A program made the translations under genes and the position numbers. Positions 1-4,914 of a stretch of DNA of 6,920 bases are shown piece by piece. Location of the stretch: positions 1 through 6,920 of the forward strand of contig CALLCD010000114.1 of the NCBI GenBank assembly GCA_938049795.1, given 5' to 3'. This DNA comes from an uncultured Hyphomonadaceae bacterium (lineage in GTDB: Bacteria; Pseudomonadota; Alphaproteobacteria; Caulobacterales; Hyphomonadaceae). The notes under the pieces are model-generated. The model ran no database searches and had not been told where the DNA came from. It saw only the letters and a list, made by a program, of their open reading frames with translations. The number at the start of each line of letters is the position of its first letter. The first letter of the stretch is position 1.

Positions 1-353
1 GACGCCTCATGCAGCACGCTTTCAAGGTCACGCCCCGCCGCTTCAAGGGTTGCGCCGATCTCCTGCTGGTCGGCTTTGGACGGCTCACCTAGCTCGAGAA
101 ACCCGTCCACAAACAGCCGCAATCCGGCATGGGTCGGCAACCGGCCTGCGCTGGCATGGGGCGCATCAAGCAGGCCGAGCGCGGCGAGATCGGCCATGAC
201 ATTGCGGATCGAGGCGGGCGAGAGATCAAGCCCCGTTTTCGACAGGGTGCGCGAGCCGACCGGTTCACCCGTTTCAAGATAGGATTCCACAATCTCGCGA
301 AACACCGCACGCGCGCGGTCATTCATGGATTGAAGCGGGGACTGATCGGCCAT
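1..353 (-). CDS. hrcA: Heat-inducible transcription repressor HrcA (N-terminal 117 codons, cut by window edge)
   Basis: HrcA represses class I heat-shock genes (groESL, in many species also grpE/dnaK) by binding the CIRCE operator, and it needs GroEL to stay active. Reading the minus strand from the ATG at 353 gives an open frame to the window edge. It contains the family's N-terminal winged-helix region: a segment reading ESYLETGEPVGSRTLS (residues 23-38), then LSPASIRNVMADL (44-56), then SAGRLPTHAGLRLFVD (68-83). These blocks are close to textbook HrcA. The rest of the protein (GAF-like and dimerisation parts, usually about 340-360 residues in total) lies outside the window. The ATG at 353 is the first possible one, because an in-frame TAA sits three codons upstream. 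A second ATG at codon 10 (324-326) is possible, and neither has a clear Shine-Dalgarno sequence. The gene lies 86 bases downstream of a same-strand exported protein. Identification is very sure; the start is moderately sure. Confidence 0.93.
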   Translation of the reverse strand, partial: MADQSPLQSMNDRARAVFREIVESYLETGEPVGSRTLSKTGLDLSPASIRNVMADLAALGLLDAPHASAGRLPTHAGLRLFVDGFLELGEPSKADQQEIGATLEAAGRDLESVLHEA

Positions 354-366
354 GCGATTGATTTAA

Positions 367-378
367 GCCCGCGCGGGC
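367..378. repeat. Perfect 12-bp palindrome in the hrcA leader
   Basis: GCCCGCGCGGGC is perfectly self-complementary and lies 13 bases upstream of the hrcA ATG, in the 86-base gap between hrcA and the gene before it. It could be a protein-binding site, or an RNA stem covering the ribosome-binding region. It does not resemble CIRCE, whose arms are TTAGCACTC and GAGTGCTAA. In GC-rich DNA such a palindrome may also arise by chance. Confidence 0.3.
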
Positions 379-439
379 ATGGGTGCAATGGTTTCGTGCG
401 CTGGAGACGTATTGGAACGGGCCGAAGCGGCCGCTTTGA

Positions 440-862
440 TCAAGGCTTGGCCGTAGCGGGCATGGCCTCAGTCATGACATCCTGCACCTGAAAGGCGAGA
501 TCGAGCGCGTCGCCCATAAAGGCGCGGTCGGTCGAGAGCAGCAAGAAGCGCTCCATCATGCCATTAAGGTCAGGCACTTGACCGGCGGTCAGCTCCGTCT
601 CCATCGCAGAAAATTCGCCTTCAAGCCGTCCGAGGAGGCTCTCAAGCGTTTTCTGGTTCCCGTCATCATTGGCAATGTCGAGCAGGCCCGTCAAAGCGCC
701 GGTAATATTGGGCATTTCGGCCATCACCGCTTCGACATCTGCGCGCTCTGGCAATTGATCAAGCGCCTGCTCGACACGGGCGCGGCGGTCGGCATCGGAC
801 TGCGCAAGCGCGGGCAATGTGGACACGGCCAGAAGAGCGGACATAAGTGCGAAACGGATCAT
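440..862 (-). CDS. Small exported protein of unknown function (140 aa)
   Basis: I do not recognise the family. The ATG at 862 is chosen because it is preceded by a strong ribosome-binding site (AAGGGAG, 7 bases away) and starts a typical Sec signal peptide: a short basic start (MIR), a hydrophobic core over about residues 4-18, and a signal peptidase I site ALA-QS after residue 20. The frame is open further upstream to 988, but that extension has no signal-peptide character and runs through the intergenic region. The mature protein (about 120 residues) is acidic, has no cysteine, and looks mostly helical and amphipathic, with Leu/Met-rich stretches such as GRLEGEFSAMETEL (78-91) and MMERFLLLSTDRAFMGDAL (102-120). 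It is probably periplasmic. It stops at 440-442, 86 bases before hrcA on the same strand, so the two may be co-transcribed. It has no visible catalytic motif, and no function can be assigned. Confidence 0.8.
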   Translation of the reverse strand: MIRFALMSALLAVSTLPALAQSDADRRARVEQALDQLPERADVEAVMAEMPNITGALTGLLDIANDDGNQKTLESLLGRLEGEFSAMETELTAGQVPDLNGMMERFLLLSTDRAFMGDALDLAFQVQDVMTEAMPATAKP

Positions 863-1004
863 AGCTGATCTCCCTTGGGCGGTTAGGTCTCTGGAAAGAT
901 AGCGCATTTTTGGGCATTTAGCGAATAGGGTTAACAGTTGGCAAATATGGACCCACCTCATTTGCGGGCTTGATGTTGGGCCAAACAAGGCCGAGATAGG
1001 GGCT
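863..1004. other. Divergent intergenic region (142 bp)
   Basis: This gap separates the minus-strand exported protein from the plus-strand Fe-S scaffold gene and must hold the promoters of both. It is AT-richer than its surroundings around 899-945. GCATTT occurs twice (904-909 and 914-919), each copy next to an AGCG (901-904 and 920-923), which could be part of an operator. I see no convincing -35/-10 pair and no terminator. A GAGATAGGGG stretch directly before the ATG at 1005 is a reasonable ribosome-binding site for the scaffold gene. Confidence 0.5.
870..876 (-). promoter_or_regulatory. Strong Shine-Dalgarno of the exported protein at 440-862
   Basis: On the minus strand the sequence AAGGGAG ends 7 bases before the ATG at 862. 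It is the clearest ribosome-binding site in the window. It settles the start at 862 over the longer open frame, and so supports the signal peptide. Confidence 0.75.
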
Positions 1005-1475
1005 ATGGCTGATCTTTATCATAATCGCGTGCTTGAACTTGCCGCCAATATCCCCGCGCTTGACCCTATCGACGGGGCGGATGGGTCGGCGGAGAAAGTC
1101 TCGCGCATTTGCGGCTCAACGGTGCGGGTCGATGTCACGCTGAATGAGGCGGGTACGCACATCGCGGCAATCTGTGTGGACCCGAAAGCGTGCGCGCTCG
1201 GACAGGCGGCCACGGCGATCCTGGCCGAGGGCGCGGTGGGCGCGTCGATTGACGAGATCGAGGCCGCACATGACGGTTTGCGGGCGATGCTTAAAGACGG
1301 CGCAGAGCCGCCAAAAGGCCGGTTCTGGGAATTGCGGCATCTGGCAGGTGTCGCTGATTACCCGCCGCGCCACGGCTCGACGCTGTTGGCGTTCGAAGCA
1401 GCTCTGGCAGCCATTGACGCCGCACTTAGCGCCCGAAACGGTCCGCCAACCACGCCCGCGCCATCAACGCCATAA
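1005..1475 (+). CDS. Fe-S cluster assembly scaffold protein, short NifU/IscU-type (156 aa)
   Basis: Proteins of this fold hold a nascent [2Fe-2S] cluster made with a cysteine desulfurase and pass it to target proteins in the cytoplasm. Family landmarks: KVSRICGSTVRV (31-42) matches the first-cysteine block of IscU/NifU (usually CGD), and DPKACALGQAATAILAEG (59-76) matches the second-cysteine block (GCAxSxAS in relatives). The third ligand region appears as DYPPRHGSTLLAFEAAL (118-134), with His123 where IscU has His-Cys. So Cys36, Cys63 and His123 are the likely ligands, the third cysteine is missing, and the usual Asp after CG is Ser38. Cys57 is extra. This divergent form is, from memory, common in alphaproteobacteria. 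The last 16 residues (141-156) are Pro/Thr/Ala-rich and lie antisense to the end of the neighbouring glycosyltransferase, so they may be a read-through tail. The fold assignment is fairly sure; the exact role (general, SUF-linked or specialised) is open. Confidence 0.8.
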   Translation: MADLYHNRVLELAANIPALDPIDGADGSAEKVSRICGSTVRVDVTLNEAGTHIAAICVDPKACALGQAATAILAEGAVGASIDEIEAAHDGLRAMLKDGAEPPKGRFWELRHLAGVADYPPRHGSTLLAFEAALAAIDAALSARNGPPTTPAPSTP

Positions 1476-2265
1476 ACACGAGCGGGATCACGCATTCCGC
1501 CAAGAGGCGCGAAAAGACCCCGCTCGAGTGTTTTCGCAGATAGCGCGCAAACCCCCTCGCCTTATGGCGCTCAACAAAACCGCTCGAAACATCCGATGTG
1601 GCCCCATAATGGAGCGCACCGGCGCGGGGCTGATAGATCACCTCGCCGCCCGCAAGATGGACCCGTTTGCAAAGATCAATATCCTCGACATGGAGGAAAT
1701 AATCCTCGTCAAACCCGCCAAGCTGACGATAACCCGCCGCGTCGATCAGGAAGAAAGCACCGGAGGTGACATCGACCGCAATGGGCTCTGCGGGTTGCGG
1801 GACAAGCGGCATATTTACCCCCGCCCCACCAACAAGTTTCGAGACGAGCCGCCCCACGGTCAGCTCGCGCCGCATCGGTCCGCGCTGGTTCTGCCCGTAA
1901 ATATCGAAAATCCGGCCACCGACGAGCGTGGGCGAACGGCGGTCTTTGCTCGCTTGCACCAAAGCGCCGAGCGCGTCAGGCCGTAAGACGCAATCAGGAT
2001 TGATGATCAGAAGCTGGTCCGCGCTGGAGGCGGCCGCACCGAGATTGACCGCGCGGCCAAAGCCGAGATTCTCGCCCGTGCTGATCAGCTGCGCTTTCGG
2101 TGTACGGGCGGCGAAGCGGGCAAGCCAGTCACGCATATCTTGCGGATTGCCATTGTCGACAATCACCAGCGCGCCAATCTCCGTCTGAGCAGCGAGCGCG
2201 TGGAGGCAATCCTTAAGCGGGCGGCCCGTATGGAAAGTAACCACGATCGCGGCGATGCCGGTCAT
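1426..2265 (-). CDS. Family 2 glycosyltransferase, rhamnosyltransferase type (279 aa)
   Basis: This enzyme probably transfers a sugar from a nucleotide donor onto a growing glycan at the cytoplasmic face of the inner membrane. The GT-A landmarks are in order: an AAIVVTFHTGRPL first strand (5-17), VDNGN (36-40), ENLGFGRAVN (65-74), the metal-binding region IINPDC (88-93, in place of DxD), TSGAFFLID (167-175), and the acceptor/catalytic block GGFDEDYFLHVEDIDLCKR (183-201). This arrangement is typical of WbbL-like rhamnosyltransferases, but the sugar cannot be read from sequence. A C-terminal hydrophobic stretch (about 254-275) may attach it to the membrane. The ATG at 2265 overlaps the TGA of the O-antigen ligase gene as ATGA, so the two are very likely co-transcribed and translationally coupled. 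An open frame continues upstream to 2349 but would overlap the ligase by far more and lacks family resemblance. The 3' end overlaps the convergent scaffold gene by 50 bases. Confidence 0.9.
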   Translation of the reverse strand: MTGIAAIVVTFHTGRPLKDCLHALAAQTEIGALVIVDNGNPQDMRDWLARFAARTPKAQLISTGENLGFGRAVNLGAAASSADQLLIINPDCVLRPDALGALVQASKDRRSPTLVGGRIFDIYGQNQRGPMRRELTVGRLVSKLVGGAGVNMPLVPQPAEPIAVDVTSGAFFLIDAAGYRQLGGFDEDYFLHVEDIDLCKRVHLAGGEVIYQPRAGALHYGATSDVSSGFVERHKARGFARYLRKHSSGVFSRLLAECVIPLVFMALMARAWLADRFGR

Positions 2266-3491
2266 GGCGTCTGGCTCTGGTTTTGCCGAACGAGAACGAT
2301 CAGCGCGCAACACACAACCGCAAGGCTCGCCCAGAAGCTCTCGTCCCACGCGCTGTAAGCCACCGCAAACAGAGCCACCGCGCCGCCCATCACGCCGGCA
2401 ATCGCGATTCTCGTGCCCTTGGTCAGCGTGGCCGGCGCGGGCATGGTACGCCCCAGAAACACCAGCGCCACCGCCAGAAGAAGCGCCCCGACAAGTCCGG
2501 TCTCAGCCCAGATCTGGAGCGACATATTGTGCGTATGGTTCGGGATCAAACGGGCATTGATCAGCGTCGGGTCGAGCACAGAGAGCAGATCAGGGCGGCT
2601 GGCATAGGTTTCGCTCCACACATTGACCGCATCAACGCCATGCCCGAAGACCGGCTTGCTCTCGATCTTTTCAAGCGCCGTCTGCCAGATGACAAGGCGC
2701 TGCTCGGCAGACAAGGGCAGAGTAACCGCTTCCGGGGTCACAAAACTTAGCAAAGCCTTGGCGAGCAGCGGCGTTGCCACAATCGCAGCGGCGATGAGAT
2801 TGAACACAAGGCGAAATCCCGACTGTCCCATCACCAAAAGCAACACCAAAATACCGCCGCCAAATGTCCAGCCCAGAAATCCGGAAAGCGCATCATGTTC
2901 GAGCAACACCCACCCGCCAGCCGCCAGGAGCAAAAGTGCCAGCACCCCTGCCACCCGCTGCGAAAATCCATCCACCCAAACCCCGATGGCAAGTGGAAGC
3001 ACCATCGCCAGAAGATTGGTATTGCGCCCCAGACTTTGCGGGGACGGCACCCACATATCTGACGAGTCCGCCACCAGAAGGCTCTCGCGCTGGATTGCGA
3101 GCCAGATCAGCAGGCCAAGCTGCAACAGCACCGCGACGGGAAAGCCCCTCTGCAGTCCGGCCAGTGTCTCTGCAGGCAATGCGAGAACAACCGCAAGGAA
3201 CAGACAGACCCCAACCGCGCTTAACACAAACCGGATATGCGCCGCCTCAATCGCAAAATTGCCTTCACCCAGTGACCCGCTGATCAGAGGAACATCAGCC
3301 GGGGACCACAGCGCTGTCAGACAGACCCAGACCAAAAACACACCGAACACAATGACATCACGTCGCGGGCGCTTGACGAGATAACGCCGACCGAAAACCA
3401 GTCCGAACACGAACAGCAAAGGCGCAAACATCTTCCCGCCCGCAAACGTCGCAATCGGCCAAAGCGCGACAAGAAGGACAGGCACAAGCAT
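2262..3491 (-). CDS. O-antigen ligase family membrane protein (WaaL/Wzy_C type, 409 aa)
   Basis: This is an inner-membrane protein of the O-antigen ligase/polymerase superfamily. Such enzymes move a lipid-linked glycan to an acceptor (lipid A-core, or sometimes protein) or polymerise it on the periplasmic side. It has many hydrophobic segments: about ten, for example 2-16, 21-34, 47-63, 88-105, 117-133, 159-174, 180-196, 203-221, 229-249, 330-347, 362-379 and 386-401. The large periplasmic loop carries AEQRLVIWQTALEKIESKP (262-280), GHG (283-285) and PNHTHN (317-322). His321-Asn322, followed after nine residues by GLVG (332-335), fits the WaaL pattern H[NSQ]-x9-GxxG. Arg265 is the likely conserved arginine. 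The start at 3491 puts the first membrane helix at the N-terminus; the frame is open to 3575, but that extension is not membrane-like. The ribosome-binding site is weak (GGA 6 bases upstream). It is first in an operon with the glycosyltransferase. Ligase versus polymerase cannot be decided from sequence. Confidence 0.88.
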   Translation of the reverse strand: MLVPVLLVALWPIATFAGGKMFAPLLFVFGLVFGRRYLVKRPRRDVIVFGVFLVWVCLTALWSPADVPLISGSLGEGNFAIEAAHIRFVLSAVGVCLFLAVVLALPAETLAGLQRGFPVAVLLQLGLLIWLAIQRESLLVADSSDMWVPSPQSLGRNTNLLAMVLPLAIGVWVDGFSQRVAGVLALLLLAAGGWVLLEHDALSGFLGWTFGGGILVLLLVMGQSGFRLVFNLIAAAIVATPLLAKALLSFVTPEAVTLPLSAEQRLVIWQTALEKIESKPVFGHGVDAVNVWSETYASRPDLLSVLDPTLINARLIPNHTHNMSLQIWAETGLVGALLLAVALVFLGRTMPAPATLTKGTRIAIAGVMGGAVALFAVAYSAWDESFWASLAVVCCALIVLVRQNQSQTP

Positions 3492-3600
3492 ATGGATTCC
3501 AGACCTATTCGCGTTTCGACCGCAGATATTGCTAACGCTGGGCAATTGGCACGCATAAAGTCGAGCCTGATCCAATGCAAGGGCGCACGCTCAGGCAAGC
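3492..3600. other. Divergent intergenic region (109 bp)
   Basis: This gap lies between the divergent O-antigen ligase and FkbM methyltransferase genes, so it should hold promoters for both. On the plus strand TTGCTA (3529-3534) and CATAAA (3554-3559) could be -35 and -10 elements, but a 19-base spacer is long and the match is weak. No terminator and no clear operator were seen. If the methyltransferase starts at the ATG at 3637 instead of the TTG at 3601, the gap is 36 bases longer. Confidence 0.4.
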
Positions 3601-4335
3601 TTGCTCCTTCACACCTTAACTGATAGCCAGATCGCAATGATTGCCGCACTCCATTTGAGAATCCGCGCCTATCGCAAGCGCTGGAAATCGCCCCATCGTG
3701 GCGAGACCGAACTATCCCTCTTGCCTCAATTGGTGCCCCCCGGCGTCGGCGTGGATATCGGCGCGAACAAAGGCACTTACTCGTATTTTTTGTCCAAGCT
3801 CTGCACAAATGTCATCGCCTATGAGGCCAATCCCGACCTTGTGCGGGTGCTCCGAACTTATCGCCTCAAGGGCCTGGATGTCCGTCCTTACGCCCTCTCC
3901 GACCAGACCGGCGAAGCCACCCTTTACATCCCTTTGTCCAAATCGGGTGCAAGGCGCAACAATGTCGCCGGGCTCGATCAGCAAGGGCCGATGACAGACG
4001 AGATCAAGGTCGAGTGCCGGCGGCTTGACGACGAAGATCTCCACAATGTCAGCTTCATCAAGATTGATGTTGAAGGCCATGAACTGTCAGTCTTGCGCGG
4101 GAGCACCCAAACCATCCAACGCAACAGACCGACATTATTGATCGAGATCAATGGCGGTCCTGACACACCCAATGCCAAAACCGTGCTCGGCCTGCTGGCC
4201 TCTTGGGACTATGTTGTCCTTCAGCATTTCAAAGGCAAAATCGTTCATTATTCGGATGTCCCCGAAGCGGAACGAAAACCACGGCATCGCAATTACATTT
4301 GCTTACCGCGCAAGCTGGAAACACCCGCCCCCTAA
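3601..4335 (+). CDS. FkbM-family SAM-dependent methyltransferase (244 aa)
   Basis: FkbM-type enzymes O-methylate small molecules and sugars; beside polysaccharide genes they usually cap or modify glycans. The class I methyltransferase fold is clear: VDIGANKGTYSYFLSKL (51-67) is the glycine-rich SAM motif, VIAYEANPDLVRVLR (71-85) carries the acidic residue (Glu75) that normally binds the SAM ribose, FIKIDVEGHELSVLRG (152-167) is the FkbM signature, and LLIEING (179-185) closes the core. Length is normal for the family. The start is uncertain. The TTG at 3601 is the first possible start after an in-frame TGA at 3568 and has AGG 5 bases upstream; the ATG at 3637 (codon 13) is more usual but lacks a visible ribosome-binding site. 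The gene is divergent from the ligase/glycosyltransferase pair. Its G+C looks lower than neighbours: 221 of 420 bases (about 53 %) in seven 60-base rows counted by hand. That may indicate separate acquisition. Confidence 0.9.
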   Translation: MLLHTLTDSQIAMIAALHLRIRAYRKRWKSPHRGETELSLLPQLVPPGVGVDIGANKGTYSYFLSKLCTNVIAYEANPDLVRVLRTYRLKGLDVRPYALSDQTGEATLYIPLSKSGARRNNVAGLDQQGPMTDEIKVECRRLDDEDLHNVSFIKIDVEGHELSVLRGSTQTIQRNRPTLLIEINGGPDTPNAKTVLGLLASWDYVVLQHFKGKIVHYSDVPEAERKPRHRNYICLPRKLETPAP

Positions 4336-4434
4336 AGCGCAGCTTAGCTGAAATTTGATCTATTTTTCAATCATTTAAAAACCTATCCGAGCGATAAGGG
4401 TTTTGTTGGGTCATTGTGTAGATTTGGGGTTGGT
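4336..4434. other. AT-rich intergenic region between fkbM-type gene and small exported protein
   Basis: By hand count 38 of 99 bases are G or C, and only 4 of 30 in 4351-4380, far below the genes around it. Such a block suits a promoter region for the downstream gene. No convincing -35/-10 pair could be fixed. A weak hairpin (CAGC at 4340-4343 with GCTG at 4347-4350) directly follows the stop codon of the methyltransferase, with TATTTTT about ten bases later. Confidence 0.5.
4378..4404 (+). terminator. Imperfect AT-flanked hairpin, possible terminator
   Basis: AAAACC (4378-4383) pairs with GGTTTT (4399-4404), and TATC (4384-4387) pairs with GATA (4393-4396). This leaves a five-base loop CGAGC and a two-base bulge AG on the right side. 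The A-stem-T layout resembles a two-way intrinsic terminator and would end the methyltransferase transcript before the next gene. The stem is GC-poor and the T-run is only four bases, so an operator role or chance is also possible. Confidence 0.35.
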
Positions 4435-4914
4435 ATGTCGCTCAAGATAGAATTAGGCGTGGTTGTGTTCACGGCACTTGCCGGACTTGGTGTCTTTCAC
4501 GAGGCCAAGCCGCTCGAACCGCTTGCGCCGACCGAGCGGCATTCGGCCTTTATTGCCGAGGACTATGCCGCTTTTGATCGCGATTTCGAAGTTAAAGGCG
4601 AGACTTGTGAGGTTGGGCTGGAACGGCGCGGGATGTGCTTTACCTCCTCACCGCTGCAAGCCCGCATCATTGAGGGCCAGCCGGTCCCGCTGAATGTACC
4701 GCTATTGGCCGCCGAGTTCCCGATCCTCGTTGCCTTGCCGGTCAAAGAAGAAACGCAGAAACTCTTGCGCTATGGCACAACGCTCGCTCTGATCGACACT
4801 GAGAGCCGGGTGGTCGAAGATGTGCTCTATCTCGACGCCAACACATTTGCCGACGCGACAGGCGACGACCAGACGCAAATGGTCACCAAGGCTGAAGATA
4901 AGACAGTCGGCTAG
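4435..4914 (+). CDS. Small membrane-anchored or exported protein with two cysteines, function unknown (159 aa)
   Basis: I do not recognise the family. The ATG at 4435 has GGGG 5 bases upstream. It begins MSLKIELGVVVFTALAGLG, an N-terminal hydrophobic segment (about 7-21) after one lysine, with no clean signal peptidase site, so it is either a signal anchor or an atypical signal peptide. A TTG seven codons earlier (4414) is less likely. The rest should be periplasmic: a Pro/Glu-rich linker (24-48), then a compact domain with Cys58 and Cys68, which could form a disulfide, followed by VPLNVPLLAAEFPILVALP (84-102) and RYGTTLALIDTESRVVEDVLYL (112-133), which looks beta-rich. The tail (134-159) is polar and probably disordered. 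No catalytic motif was seen. Its stop codon TAG (4912-4914) overlaps the stop codon of thrS on the other strand. It reads the same way as the methyltransferase, but a 99-base AT-rich gap with a hairpin suggests its own promoter. Confidence 0.78.
   Translation: MSLKIELGVVVFTALAGLGVFHEAKPLEPLAPTERHSAFIAEDYAAFDRDFEVKGETCEVGLERRGMCFTSSPLQARIIEGQPVPLNVPLLAAEFPILVALPVKEETQKLLRYGTTLALIDTESRVVEDVLYLDANTFADATGDDQTQMVTKAEDKTVG

Noticed and set aside
420..432. Hairpin GGCCG-AAG-CGGCC just after the exported protein, as a terminator
   Set aside because: The stem is good, but no T-run follows it on the minus strand, so it is not an intrinsic terminator by the usual criteria. The overlapping AAGCGGCCGCTT palindrome may be chance in GC-rich DNA.
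863..988. N-terminal extension of the exported protein up to 988
   Set aside because: It would bury the signal peptide inside the protein and ignore the strong ribosome-binding site at 870-876.
1144..1986. Long plus-strand open frame (280 codons) across the scaffold gene and the glycosyltransferase
   Set aside because: It is antisense to a clear glycosyltransferase and out of frame with the scaffold gene. Its product is Arg-rich and shows no domain, as expected for a shadow frame in GC-rich DNA.
2623..3384. Plus-strand open frame of 253 codons inside the O-antigen ligase gene
   Set aside because: It is antisense to a convincing membrane protein. Its composition (Ser/Thr/Pro/Arg) is what antisense reading of Leu/Ala/Val codons produces.
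3529..3559. Promoter TTGCTA/CATAAA for the methyltransferase gene
   Set aside because: The spacer of 19 bases is too long and both hexamers match poorly, so it is mentioned only as a weak candidate.
4414..4434. TTG start seven codons upstream for the two-cysteine protein
   Set aside because: The ATG at 4435 has GGGG at a workable distance and begins the hydrophobic segment directly, while the extension adds only MCRFGVG and lies in the leader.
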